DNA of 64,000 nucleotides from Leptolyngbya sp. NIES-2104 (GCF_001485215.1 NZ_BBWW01000001.1:186001-250000), one strand, 5' to 3'. Shown: positions 54,621 to 63,572, counted from the first letter of the stretch. A program made the numbers and translations. Notes: generated by a model from the sequence alone, not told the origin.

Positions 54621-56167
54621 CCGCTGTCGCGATCGATTTTGGCACCAGTAACACAGTTATTAGCCTTTTGGAGCCGGATACACAAACTCCGGTTACTTTG
54701 AGAGTTCCGAATCTCTCGCGATTGTTTAACGAAGTCGCAGTTGTTCCAAGCTTAGTCTTTGTACAGGGGAAAGGCGAATTTGTAGTGGGGGAGCCTGTAC
54801 GATCGCAGCGTCTCGGATTGATGCAGCCACAGCGATTTTTTCGGACATTCAAGCGAGATTTAGCCGCAGATTTTCAGCCACCAGCCCGAACACTGGACGG
54901 ACAAGTTTATGATGCGGAAGCGATCGCAGTTCATTTTCTGAATCAAATTTGGGACGCGATCAAAGCCGCGCAGATTGAGCCTTCATTGTTAATTTTCACC
55001 GTTCCAGTGGGTGCATTTGAACGATATTTAGATTGGTTCCAGGATGTTGCTCTAAAGTTTGGCTTTCCCGATGTCAAGTTCGTAGATGAATCAACTGCGG
55101 CAGCATTAGGATATGCGGTTCAGCGTCCAGGCTCTACAGTTCTAGTGGCTGATTTTGGAGGTGGAACTTTAGATTTAAGCTTAGTTCGCACTTCAGGAAT
55201 GGCAACAGGGCAAGAAGTTTTACAGGCTGAAGTGTTGGCGAAAGCTGATGCTTATGTGGGTGGGGAAGATCTCGATCGCTGGATGGTCGAGAACTATCTT
55301 CAGCAAATGAACACCACGCGAGAAGCCATTGGTGAAATTGGTTGGCAGAATTTATTGTCGATCGCTGAACAGTTAAAAATTCGGCTTTCAACGACCGACG
55401 AAGCGAAAGAAAGCTGGTTCGATGAAGAGAATTTTGTCTATCACGATTTGGTGTTAACGCGATCGCAATTCGAGGATTTGCTAGAAGAGCGGCAACTCTT
55501 AGAGCAAGTTCGACAAGCGATCGATGAAACCTTGCAGTTAGGCTTACGAAAAGGTGTTCAGAAATCAGACATTGAACAGATTTTATTAGTCGGTGGAAGT
55601 TGTCAAATTCGAGCAATTCAGCAGTTGTTTATTTCGTACTTTGGACGGCAGAGAGTTCAAATTCATAAACCGTTTGAAGCTGTTGCACATGGCGCTCTAG
55701 CACTCACACAGATTGCTGGATTAAAAGATTATTTAAGGCATGGATATGCAATTCGATTGTGGGAGCCATATTCTCGATCGTATAGCTACTATCCACTATT
55801 TGAACCAGGCACAAAATACCCTTGCAAACGTGAAGAACCGCTGATGTTACAAGCGGCTTCAGAAGGACAAACTGAGATTCGATTAGACATCGGAGAAGTG
55901 GCGCAAGTAACCGAATCAGAAGTGGTTTACGATGCTCAAGGACGAATGAGTAGTACGCCATTACGACAGCAAGAAACTTATCGATCGTTGGATCGCGATC
56001 GCAATCAAATCTGTGTGGCGCGACTCGATCCACCTGGACAACTGGGAATCGATCGAATTTCCGTCGAGTTACAAGTGACAGAACACCGAATTTTAACGGC
56101 AACGATTCGTGATTTGTTGACGCAGACGGTATTGGTAGAACAAAGCGCGATCGCGAAACTCAATTAA
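54617..56167 (+). CDS. Short Hsp70-family protein
   Basis: 516 residues versus about 630 in DnaK. The actin-like ATPase has VAIDFGTSNTVISLLEP (phosphate 1), FVDESTAAALGYAV, VLVADFGGGTLDLSLV (phosphate 2) and QILLVGGSCQIRAIQ (adenosine motif). After residue 380 a diverged beta-type segment replaces the normal substrate-binding domain, and the lid and the acidic tail are absent. It is coupled to the GrpE-like gene. The 3' end overlaps the convergent Rpn-like gene by 8 bp. Role: probably a specialised chaperone at a membrane. Confidence 0.87.
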   Translation: MTAVAIDFGTSNTVISLLEPDTQTPVTLRVPNLSRLFNEVAVVPSLVFVQGKGEFVVGEPVRSQRLGLMQPQRFFRTFKRDLAADFQPPARTLDGQVYDAEAIAVHFLNQIWDAIKAAQIEPSLLIFTVPVGAFERYLDWFQDVALKFGFPDVKFVDESTAAALGYAVQRPGSTVLVADFGGGTLDLSLVRTSGMATGQEVLQAEVLAKADAYVGGEDLDRWMVENYLQQMNTTREAIGEIGWQNLLSIAEQLKIRLSTTDEAKESWFDEENFVYHDLVLTRSQFEDLLEERQLLEQVRQAIDETLQLGLRKGVQKSDIEQILLVGGSCQIRAIQQLFISYFGRQRVQIHKPFEAVAHGALALTQIAGLKDYLRHGYAIRLWEPYSRSYSYYPLFEPGTKYPCKREEPLMLQAASEGQTEIRLDIGEVAQVTESEVVYDAQGRMSSTPLRQQETYRSLDRDRNQICVARLDPPGQLGIDRISVELQVTEHRILTATIRDLLTQTVLVEQSAIAKLN

Positions 56168-57092
56168 GAAACTGTTGGAGCAATTCATCTCTCGATCTCT
56201 GCATCAAAATCGGCAGAAATTCCTCAGAAGAAAGCTGCATTAAGGCAGGAATGATCGCTTGAAGTTCATCCTCGATCAAGCCAAACCGAGATTCTAGAAG
56301 GCTCACAATCATTGCCCGTCGCTCTTCCTGTCGTCCTTCCTGTCGTCCTTCCTGTCGTCCTTCCTGTCGTCCTCGCTCCAATCCTTCTTCCATGCCCTGA
56401 CGACGAGTTTGCTGCTCCCACTCTAAATAAGCTTGCGACAAAGCCATAAGAATTCTCCTCTCTTCATCATTCGCTTGTTCTAATAAATCCATATTAATCC
56501 GCCATGACACCAGTAGACTCAGTACATTCATACGTAACGCATCATCTTCTGGAAGCAGCAATAATTCAGCGATCGCGTCTTCCTGAGTTCGTCCACGACC
56601 GAGTAGACGCAACCAAAGCGTTTCAGGAATTGTTGGCAGTTCATCAATCACCACGATCGCGGCACGAAGTCGAGGAGCAAGACAATAGAATCCTTCACCC
56701 AACGTTTCATCTAATTGCCCATTAAATCCTTCAATCAGTCGATTCGATACTGAGGCGCAAAGCATCCAGAGTCGAGGAAGATTTTCGGTTCTTATCGATT
56801 CATCCTGACGACGATATTCTGCATACACTAGAAACAGCTTCAGTAAGCAATTGTGCATATCCTCATCGCTGAGAGAACTGCGAAAAGGTTCAAGCAGGGC
56901 GGGTTTATCAAGCATGAATGTGAGATAGCCAAGTTCGTCATGGGGAAGCAAAACGTCCGGATTTGGCTCGAAATAAATGTCGATCGCTCTTTCCTCTCCG
57001 AGTACAGACCGATTCGGGATGACTGTGCCAAACGGGGACAGTAAAGTTTCAAATAAGCGTTTGTTGAATTGATCAAAAGGTTTCGTGGTCAT
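56160..57092 (-). CDS. Rpn/PD-(D/E)XK-type transposase-family protein with RQEG repeats
   Basis: 310 residues from ATG 57092. The N-terminal part KPFDQFNKRLFETLLSPFG and AIDIYFEPNPDVL matches the cyanobacterial Rpn-like nuclease family (PD-(D/E)XK). A charged linker built from four copies of Gly-Arg-Gln-Glu (near 250-265) precedes the C-terminal DUF4351-like segment LIEDELQAIIPALMQLSSEEFLPIL. Such proteins are abundant and often duplicated in cyanobacteria. The nuclease active residues are not fully recognisable, so activity is uncertain. Confidence 0.75.
   Translation of the reverse strand: MTTKPFDQFNKRLFETLLSPFGTVIPNRSVLGEERAIDIYFEPNPDVLLPHDELGYLTFMLDKPALLEPFRSSLSDEDMHNCLLKLFLVYAEYRRQDESIRTENLPRLWMLCASVSNRLIEGFNGQLDETLGEGFYCLAPRLRAAIVVIDELPTIPETLWLRLLGRGRTQEDAIAELLLLPEDDALRMNVLSLLVSWRINMDLLEQANDEERRILMALSQAYLEWEQQTRRQGMEEGLERGRQEGRQEGRQEGRQEERRAMIVSLLESRFGLIEDELQAIIPALMQLSSEEFLPILMQRSRDELLQQFLN
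56324..56372. repeat. 12-bp tandem repeat in coding sequence
   Basis: About four copies of a 12-base unit (CTTCCTGTCGTC on the plus strand) encode the RQEG repeats of the Rpn-like protein. Being a multiple of three, copy-number change would alter the linker length and keep the frame. Confidence 0.85.
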
Positions 57093-57189
57093 GGGTTGTA
57101 TGATGCTACGATCGCAGAACTGCATCTCCGATTCATTGGGTACACTAAGCTCGGTTTTCTAGCACAATTACATCACGCAAAGCGCAGTT

Positions 57190-58455
57190 ATGATGTCTAA
57201 TCCTTCAGATTTTGATGCAATTTTAGGTGGACAATCTCCCGCACCTCATCAAGGAGCAATTCTCGGCGGAATTGAGGGGATTCAGCAAAAGCTTAAAAGC
57301 GATGATCTCTCAGTTCGATTGGAAGCGGTTGATCAAGCTTGGAATTATGGAACGGCAGGGCTTGGATGTTTGCATCAGGCATTGAGTGATCGATCTAAAC
57401 TGGTACGTCGTCGATCGCGCTGGTTAATGCGACAATCCCAAGGTGCAATTCTCGCGGATCAGCCTGTGTGGAACATGACCGAACGCTTTGATTGCCCAAG
57501 AAACAATAGTCATGTTGAGCAATTTGCAGGGCGGCAAATTTGGGCGTTTAATCGAGAGGAAGCATTGCCGAATCCGCAACAGTTCGCGTATGCGTTTCGG
57601 TGCGACTATGACGACGAAGATGATAGTGTTGCCGATCAGCTTGATGTGTTGCTGCAAATGCCTGGAGCCGAACTTACCGAAGCATTGGTAGTCGGGGTTT
57701 GGGTTGGGGGTGAAGGGGTTTGTACCGGAGATGTTTCTTCTGCGGTGTTAGTTGAGAGTTTGGTCGCATTACGCGATCGCTTTCCCAATCTCAAAGCATT
57801 GTTCATTGGAGACATTGAGTATTTAGAGTGTGAAATCTCCTGGATTGCTCAGAGTGATATGAGTCCGATTTTGCAAGCGTTTCCACAGTTGGAAGTGTTT
57901 CAAGTTCGGGGCGGCGAAGGCTTGAAGTTTGATCCAACTTTGGGAACTTCGAGACATGAGCATCTGAAAACATTGATTGTGGAAACGGGTGGATTAAATC
58001 GATCGACGGTTCATCAACTCTATGAATGGGAGTTTCCCGCGTTAGAGCATTTAGAACTGTGGTTTGGTAGTGAGAACTATGGGGGCGATTGTTGGGATCG
58101 GGATTTACCGCCGTTGTTGGAGGAATTGAAGTTTCCGAATCTGACTTATTTGGGATTGCGGAACAGTGGATTTGCCGATGAGATTGCAGCGATGATTGTT
58201 CGATCGCCATTGTTAGCAGGTTTGCAAGTGTTGGATCTATCGCTCGGAACCTTGACCAATGAGGGAGCGCAGCATTTACTCGATTGTGCTGCAATTCGAG
58301 ATTTGGAAACGCTGAATGTGTCTGAGAGTTATTTGTCTGGAGCGATGATCGATCGACTTCAAGCTTTGGGCATTCAAGTATTGGCACAAGAGCAACGGCA
58401 GGAAGAAGACGAGGAAGAACCGTCTTATCGTCGTTACTGTGTGGTTTCTGAATAG
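57190..58455 (+). CDS. STM4015-like leucine-rich-repeat protein with N-terminal double-LGG motif
   Basis: 421 residues. Residues 10-33 carry DAILGGQSPAPHQGAILGG, then IEGIQQKL. A short HEAT-like unit follows (about 34-80), then a segment with FNREEALPNPQQFAYAFRCDYDDEDD, and leucine-rich repeats from about 185 to 400 (FPNLKALFIGDIEYLE, FPALEHLELWFG, LQVLDLSLGTLTNEGAQHLL). This layout matches STM4015-type LRR proteins that sit with STM4011-4014 genes. The ATP-grasp gene starts 4 bases after the stop. It opens a six-gene operon. Confidence 0.8.
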   Translation: MMSNPSDFDAILGGQSPAPHQGAILGGIEGIQQKLKSDDLSVRLEAVDQAWNYGTAGLGCLHQALSDRSKLVRRRSRWLMRQSQGAILADQPVWNMTERFDCPRNNSHVEQFAGRQIWAFNREEALPNPQQFAYAFRCDYDDEDDSVADQLDVLLQMPGAELTEALVVGVWVGGEGVCTGDVSSAVLVESLVALRDRFPNLKALFIGDIEYLECEISWIAQSDMSPILQAFPQLEVFQVRGGEGLKFDPTLGTSRHEHLKTLIVETGGLNRSTVHQLYEWEFPALEHLELWFGSENYGGDCWDRDLPPLLEELKFPNLTYLGLRNSGFADEIAAMIVRSPLLAGLQVLDLSLGTLTNEGAQHLLDCAAIRDLETLNVSESYLSGAMIDRLQALGIQVLAQEQRQEEDEEEPSYRRYCVVSE

Positions 58456-58459
58456 TAGA

Positions 58460-59590
58460 ATGCTAAGGTTTGCCCTCATTGCTAACCCTGAAACCCGTCG
58501 AGTCGGGCTATTTCAACAAGCTTTAGCCCGATTCAATCTACCGCCTGCTGAAGTAATTCCTTACGAGGAACTCTTAGCAGGTCGGTGCTTTTTGCAGGAA
58601 TCGAATTCGGTCGATCGCATTTTCCGTTTCGATGCTCCAGAGCGAAGCTTTAATGTCGATCGAGCTTTCATTGCAGCGGGAGCCGACCAACCGGGAAATC
58701 ATTGGAAAGTGAACGCGATCGAGGCTTACAATCTCCCTGCTGATAAAGGTCGCATTCTGCATTCGCGCCAATGGTATCTCGGCTGGAAAACTCGCTTGCA
58801 AGAATGGTCAACGGTGCGAGGTCAGTTTCTCAATCATCCTGACGACATTGTGAGAATGTTTGATAAAACGGTGTGTCAGCGGATTTTAGCGAGTCACAAT
58901 GTTCCGATTCCTCGATCGCTTTCCTCAATTAATAACTATGAGGAGCTGTGTGAAGAGATGGAGCGGCAACAGTGCGATCGCGTTTTCGTCAAATTAGCAC
59001 ACGGCTCATCAGCTTCGGGTGTCGTGGCTTATGAACGTCGATCAGGAGCAGAACGAGCAATTACTAGCGTTGAAAGAGTGATTGAACAGGGAGAGCTTAG
59101 ATTCTATAACTCACGTAAAATTCGACAGTACCGAGATTCGCACGAAATTGCAGATATCATTAACTTTCTCGCACGAGAACGGGTACAGGTTGAAAGATGG
59201 ATGCCGAAAGCGCGGATTGAGGGGCGGGAATTTGATGCGCGGGTGGTTGTGATTGGGGGGAAAGCACGGCAGGTGGTGTTGCGGTTGGGAAATAGTCCGA
59301 TGACGAACTTGCATTTGGGGAACGATCGACGAGATCGTTCGGCACTTCCTCGATCGTTGTCTTCTGAAACGTGGGCGGAAATGATGCACACTTGTGAAAG
59401 GGCTGCGGCTTGTTTTTCCAAAAGCTTTTATTGTGGAATTGATTTACTGATTGCGCCAAATTGGAAAGATCACTACATTCTGGAAATGAATGCGTTTGGA
59501 GACTTGTTGCAGGGGATTACTTGGAACGGGCAAGATACTTACACAACACAGATTGAAATGTTGATGGAGCAATATCGATGCTCAACATAA
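58460..59590 (+). CDS. STM4014-like ATP-grasp protein
   Basis: 376 residues from ATG 58460. The N-terminal part FALIANPETRRVGLFQQAL is followed by an ATP-grasp core: MFDKTVCQRILASHNVPIPRS, CDRVFVKLAHGSSASGVVAY (lysine and glycine-rich loop), EFDARVVVIGG and a metal-binding ILEMNAFGDLL near residue 350. ATP-grasp enzymes join a carboxylate to an amine or thiol through an acyl phosphate. STM4014 proteins have no known product. The next gene begins 13 bases before the stop. Confidence 0.8.
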   Translation: MLRFALIANPETRRVGLFQQALARFNLPPAEVIPYEELLAGRCFLQESNSVDRIFRFDAPERSFNVDRAFIAAGADQPGNHWKVNAIEAYNLPADKGRILHSRQWYLGWKTRLQEWSTVRGQFLNHPDDIVRMFDKTVCQRILASHNVPIPRSLSSINNYEELCEEMERQQCDRVFVKLAHGSSASGVVAYERRSGAERAITSVERVIEQGELRFYNSRKIRQYRDSHEIADIINFLARERVQVERWMPKARIEGREFDARVVVIGGKARQVVLRLGNSPMTNLHLGNDRRDRSALPRSLSSETWAEMMHTCERAAACFSKSFYCGIDLLIAPNWKDHYILEMNAFGDLLQGITWNGQDTYTTQIEMLMEQYRCST

Positions 59591-60363
59591 ATCACATTGT
59601 TGGAACACACGACATTCTATTTATCACTTTCGATACGCTTAGATATGATGTTGCCAGAGATTTACTCGCTCAAGGTCGGACTCCGAATCTAGCCTCAGTT
59701 TTGCCGCCTCAAGGCTGGGAAGAGCGTCATTCGCCCGGAAGCTTTACTTATGCCGCTCACCAAGCCTTCTTTGCCGGATTTCTGCCCACTCCGATCGATC
59801 CTGGCATTCATCCCCGTCCGTTCTCGCTCCGGTTTGAAGGCAGCACCAGTACATGCCCTGAAACTTGTGTTTTAGAACATGACAACATTGTGAGTGGACT
59901 CGCTGCAAAAGGCTACCACACGGTTTGCATTGGTGGAGTTGGATTTTTTAATAAGCTGAATCCATTGGGGAACGTGCTTCCATCAATGTTCGCTGAAAGC
60001 TATTGGAGTCCGGAGATTGGGGTCACTTGTCCGAATTCGACCGAAAATCAGATTGCGATCGCACAATCAATCCTCCAACGTCCAGAAAAAATCTTTCTGT
60101 TCATCAACATTTCTGCACTTCATCAACCGAATTGTTTTTACTTACCAGGAGCAACCAGCGATAGTTTAGCGTCTCATGCGGCGGCTTTAGAATACGTCGA
60201 TCAACAGTTAGGCAAACTTTGGAACGCGCTACGTCAAAGAGGTTCCACGTTCTGCATTCTTTGTTCAGATCACGGAACCACATACGGCGATGACGGGTAC
60301 ACTGGACATCGATTAAGCCATCCCGCAGTTTGGACAGTCCCTTACGCAGAGTTTATCTTATGA
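59578..60363 (+). CDS. STM4013/SEN3800-like sulfatase-fold hydrolase
   Basis: 261 residues. Alkaline-phosphatase/sulfatase superfamily: HDILFITFDTLRYDVARDLL binds the first metal, GSFTYAAHQAFFAGFLP holds the likely nucleophile region, and FCILCSDHGTTYGDDGYTGHRLSHP supplies the second metal ligands. It is shorter than true sulfatases (about 450-550) and lacks the Cys-x-Pro-x-Arg formylglycine motif, so a phospho- or other esterase activity is as likely. It overlaps the neighbours on both sides (13 and 4 bp). Confidence 0.8.
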   Translation: MLNINHIVGTHDILFITFDTLRYDVARDLLAQGRTPNLASVLPPQGWEERHSPGSFTYAAHQAFFAGFLPTPIDPGIHPRPFSLRFEGSTSTCPETCVLEHDNIVSGLAAKGYHTVCIGGVGFFNKLNPLGNVLPSMFAESYWSPEIGVTCPNSTENQIAIAQSILQRPEKIFLFINISALHQPNCFYLPGATSDSLASHAAALEYVDQQLGKLWNALRQRGSTFCILCSDHGTTYGDDGYTGHRLSHPAVWTVPYAEFIL

Positions 60364-61628
60364 CTCCTTATCAAACGTATGTTTACTCTTACCCGCACAA
60401 GACCGCTTATCGGGAGTTAAAACCTCGATCGCTTTCTGAAGTCTGGGCAACTGAGAATAAAAATGCTCTATTCCTCTACATTCACATTCCATTCTGTGAG
60501 ATGCGGTGTGGTTTTTGTAATCTGTTTACAACGGTGAGCCACAGTGATGATTTTGTCGGTCGCTATGTTGCAGCACTACAGCGACAAGCGAATCAGGTGA
60601 AATCAGCATTGGGAGAAGTTCAGTTTGCGCGGTTTGCATTAGGGGGAGGAACACCGACACAGTTATCGATCGGGCACTTAGAAGCTGTCCTGAATGTTGC
60701 TGAATCAATGGGAGCAAAGCTTTTAGAAATTCCGGGTTCGGTGGAAGTGTCACCTGAGACAGCAACCGATGAGAAATTGAAATTATTGCGCGATCGTGGA
60801 CTCGATCGCATTAGTATCGGGGTTCAAAGCTTCGTTGATACTGAAGTTCTCGCGACTCAACGCCGCCAAACTTCGGAGCAAGTCAAAGCAGCACTCACAC
60901 GAATTCGAGAAGCGAACTTTCCAACCTTGAACATTGATCTAATCTATGGACTTCCAGGACAGACTGTAGAAACCTGGTTACAATCGCTCAAAACTGCTTT
61001 GGTGTTTGAACCTGAAGAGGTTTATTTGTACCCGCTCTATGTTCGTCCCTTAACCGGATTGGGAATCAGCGATCGAGAATGGGATGATATTCGCATTGCT
61101 TGCTATCGAACAGGTCGAGACTTTCTAAAATCACAGGGCTACACTCAAGTTTCGATGAGAATGTTTCGATCGAACACTGCACCGGAATCTTCGGCACCTG
61201 TGTATTGTTGTCAGGCGGACGGCATGATTGGCTTAGGATGCGGAGCGCGATCGTATACTCGATCGTTGCATTACTCAAATGACTATGCAGTGAACGCCAA
61301 AGAGATTAAATCGATCATTGAACACTACAACAATACTGAAGATTTCAATGTTGTAAACTATGGCTTTGAGCTAGATTTAGAAGAGCAGAAACGGCGATTT
61401 ATCTTGATTTCGGTGCTATCAGAGGAAGGATTGAATCTTGAGAATTATCGCGATCGCTTTCACTCTGAACCATTACAAGACTTTCCGCAGCTTCAAGAAC
61501 TGATCGAACTAGGTTTAGTTGATGACTGGAAACTAACAGAACTAGGACTTGAGCGATCGGATACATTCGGCTCTTGGTTGTTCTCGGAGACTGTGCGATC
61601 GAATATGTCAACCTATTCGCTGAAATAA
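60360..61628 (+). CDS. STM4012-like radical SAM protein (HemN/HemW-like)
   Basis: 422 residues from ATG 60360. The [4Fe-4S] motif is CEMRCGFC in YIHIPFCEMRCGFCNLF, followed by FALGGGTPTQL, DRISIGVQSFVDTEVLATQRRQT and DLIYGLPGQTVETW, all as in the HemN/HemW group. The C-terminal winged-helix part (LSEEGLNLENYRDRF) is present. It is not coproporphyrinogen dehydrogenase by context; it belongs to a cassette of unknown product. ATGA overlap with the hydrolase gene. Confidence 0.85.
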   Translation: MTPYQTYVYSYPHKTAYRELKPRSLSEVWATENKNALFLYIHIPFCEMRCGFCNLFTTVSHSDDFVGRYVAALQRQANQVKSALGEVQFARFALGGGTPTQLSIGHLEAVLNVAESMGAKLLEIPGSVEVSPETATDEKLKLLRDRGLDRISIGVQSFVDTEVLATQRRQTSEQVKAALTRIREANFPTLNIDLIYGLPGQTVETWLQSLKTALVFEPEEVYLYPLYVRPLTGLGISDREWDDIRIACYRTGRDFLKSQGYTQVSMRMFRSNTAPESSAPVYCCQADGMIGLGCGARSYTRSLHYSNDYAVNAKEIKSIIEHYNNTEDFNVVNYGFELDLEEQKRRFILISVLSEEGLNLENYRDRFHSEPLQDFPQLQELIELGLVDDWKLTELGLERSDTFGSWLFSETVRSNMSTYSLK

Positions 61629-61630
61629 CA

Positions 61631-62485
61631 ATGCACCTAACGATTCTTTATCGAGGTTCGCTAGTTAGCTGTAACTATGGTTGCGAGTATTGCCCGTTTG
61701 CGAAGCGGCAACAAACAGCGGCAGAAATGGCGATCGACAAACAAGAACTCGATCAATTCGCCACTTGGATCAAGGATCATCCTGAACATGAATTCTCAAT
61801 TCTCTTTACGCCTTGGGGTGAGGCGTTGATTCATTCTGCCTATCAGCAAACACTCTCTAAGCTGTCTCACCTTCCGAATGTTCGTAAAGTTGCAATCCAG
61901 ACAAATCTATCGTGTGACTTGCACTGGATTAATCAAGCAAACCCTGAAACATTCGCATTGTGGACAACGTTTCACCCGGAATGGTCGAACCCCGATCGCT
62001 TTCTCGAAAAGTGCGATCGCTTAATCGCGCAGAACATTCGATTTAGTGTAGGTGTTGTTGGATTTGCGAAGTTTAGAAATGCGATCGCAACTCTGCGCGA
62101 GAAACTACCTCAAAGCGTTTATCTCTGGATCAATGCGGTGAAAGCTGAACTTCCGAATTTAGCAGAAGACGATCGCGCTTTCTTTCAGTCCATTGATCCG
62201 CTCTATGAATTAAATACTAAGCATTATCCAAGCTTAGGAAAGCCTTGCAGCGCAGGACGATCGATGATTTCGGTCGATGGGAAAGGTACGATTCGTAGAT
62301 GTCACTTTATTAAAGATGCGATCGGGAATATCTACGATCGGGACTTTGAAAAAGTTCTGTTTGAGCGGCTTTGCACAAATGAAACTTGTCACTGTCACAT
62401 CGGCTATGTTCATCTAGACTATTTAGAGTTAGATAAAGTGTTTGGCTCAGGGATTCTAGAACGAATTCCTTCTCTTAAACTATGA
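61631..62485 (+). CDS. STM4011-like radical SAM protein
   Basis: 284 residues from ATG 61631. The cluster motif CNYGCEYC lies near residue 19 (CX3CX2C). The C-terminal third carries more cysteines (GKPCSAG, RRCHF, TCHCH), placed as in SPASM or twitch domains that hold an auxiliary iron-sulfur cluster. The middle has FTPWGEALIHSAYQQTL. Radical SAM enzymes with such tails often modify peptides or proteins. The stop overlaps the start of the HEAT-type gene by 4 bp. Confidence 0.83.
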   Translation: MHLTILYRGSLVSCNYGCEYCPFAKRQQTAAEMAIDKQELDQFATWIKDHPEHEFSILFTPWGEALIHSAYQQTLSKLSHLPNVRKVAIQTNLSCDLHWINQANPETFALWTTFHPEWSNPDRFLEKCDRLIAQNIRFSVGVVGFAKFRNAIATLREKLPQSVYLWINAVKAELPNLAEDDRAFFQSIDPLYELNTKHYPSLGKPCSAGRSMISVDGKGTIRRCHFIKDAIGNIYDRDFEKVLFERLCTNETCHCHIGYVHLDYLELDKVFGSGILERIPSLKL

Positions 62486-63372
62486 CGCAACAGCCTGACA
62501 ATACGGATGCTGTCTTAGGTGGACAGAGCTTACCAAACAGTTTGATACTGGGTGGAATTGAAGGATTGCGACAACGATTTAAGTTCGCATCTTCAAATCA
62601 AAAGATGGCTCTATTAACCGATACGCTGAACTATGATGCAGCGGGAATTGATTTATTGATTGATTTGCTGAATGATGCTGAATTGGAGGTGAGAGTTACA
62701 GCATATGAATTGCTAGCGCTGATTGACTCAGAAAAAGCAACAAATGCGATCGCACAAGGGATTCGATTAAATCCGGGCGATCATATCTATCACGTTTACG
62801 AATCAGCGATCGAATATAATGATAACTGGCTTGAGTTGATTACTGAATTTGACTTTCGGGCGGAGTACAACCCACCGAAATGGCTCTCGTCTCATTTCGT
62901 CAGAGATCAAGCAGAGGCAGAGGCATTAAAACATCATCAGAAACGGGCATATAGTTTAGACCTGAAAAGCTTTGGAGGACGACATACTTATCGGGAATTT
63001 GATCTTGAACAATGGGTGATTGATCATCTTGTATACGCTCGACAACCTCAAGAAACACCGTCAGATTTCTCAGAACGTCTCAGAATCATCTTTGAAGCAA
63101 CCGGGCAGACTGCGCTGTTAGAGCAACTTTGGCAAAATTTTCAGAGTGAAAATTTTGATATCGATCGATGGTTTGCATCTCTGTCATTTTCCGGGCGATT
63201 GCTTGACGAAACATACTGGGAGTTTGAAGCAAAAATCGTCAAAGGTCTCGAAGCACTTCAATCTGATGAACAGCTTGGAGAACTTTGGATAGAAGCTGCT
63301 GGTAGATTGGCTTTTGTGCAGGAAGAGACTGTGACAGAAGTTAGATATGTTGATGCTACAGAGTTTCTTTAA
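62482..63372 (+). CDS. HEAT-type protein with N-terminal double-LGG motif
   Basis: 296 residues. The start carries DAVLGGQSLPNSLILGG, then IEGLRQRFKF, the same double-LGG module as the LRR protein that opens the operon. HEAT-like repeats follow (DTLNYDAAGIDLLIDLLNDAELEVRVTAYELLALI). The C-terminal half is acidic with no recognised domain. It is translationally coupled to the second radical SAM gene, and a MITE-like element begins six bases after its stop. Similar N-termini occur in other cyanobacterial HEAT proteins from memory; function unknown. Confidence 0.75.
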   Translation: MTQQPDNTDAVLGGQSLPNSLILGGIEGLRQRFKFASSNQKMALLTDTLNYDAAGIDLLIDLLNDAELEVRVTAYELLALIDSEKATNAIAQGIRLNPGDHIYHVYESAIEYNDNWLELITEFDFRAEYNPPKWLSSHFVRDQAEAEALKHHQKRAYSLDLKSFGGRHTYREFDLEQWVIDHLVYARQPQETPSDFSERLRIIFEATGQTALLEQLWQNFQSENFDIDRWFASLSFSGRLLDETYWEFEAKIVKGLEALQSDEQLGELWIEAAGRLAFVQEETVTEVRYVDATEFL

Positions 63373-63377
63373 TATTA

Positions 63378-63572
63378 GGGCGTGTTTTAGAGTCTTGTCA
63401 CTCCGTTGCTTACCCGCCCCGGAATAGAATTCGGGGCTAGTAGAACGAAGTCCACTGAAGGGAACTAAAAGCCAAATCAAGCATCTTTAGTCCTGAAAGG
63501 ACTTCGCACTGTTAGCCCCGAATTCTATTCCGGGGCGGGAGCGAACGAAGCGAGAAGCTTCAAAACGCAACC
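63378..63572. mobile_element. MITE-like element, copy E (195 bp)
   Basis: Flanked by TA at 63376-63377 and 63573-63574. Ends share GCGTTTT(A/G)AAGC-type inverted repeats. A perfect 27-bp inverted repeat starts CCCGCCCCGG on the left and ends in its complement; two small hairpins (AGTCC/GGACT types) lie inside. The core differs from copies A, C and D (CCCCGGAAT versus CCCTGAAAT), giving two subfamilies; fragment F at 41.6 kb belongs to this one. Confidence 0.73.

Noticed and set aside
55134..55616. 160-residue minus-strand frame in the Hsp70 gene
   Set aside because: Antisense shadow; the Hsp70 frame holds all conserved motifs.
57803..58387. 194-residue minus-strand frame in the LRR gene
   Set aside because: Antisense shadow with Ser/Pro/Asn-rich content produced by the LRR codons.
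60360..61628. Annotation of the HemN-like protein as coproporphyrinogen III dehydrogenase
   Set aside because: Its operon context is the STM4011-4015 cassette, not haem synthesis; HemN-like sequence alone is not diagnostic.
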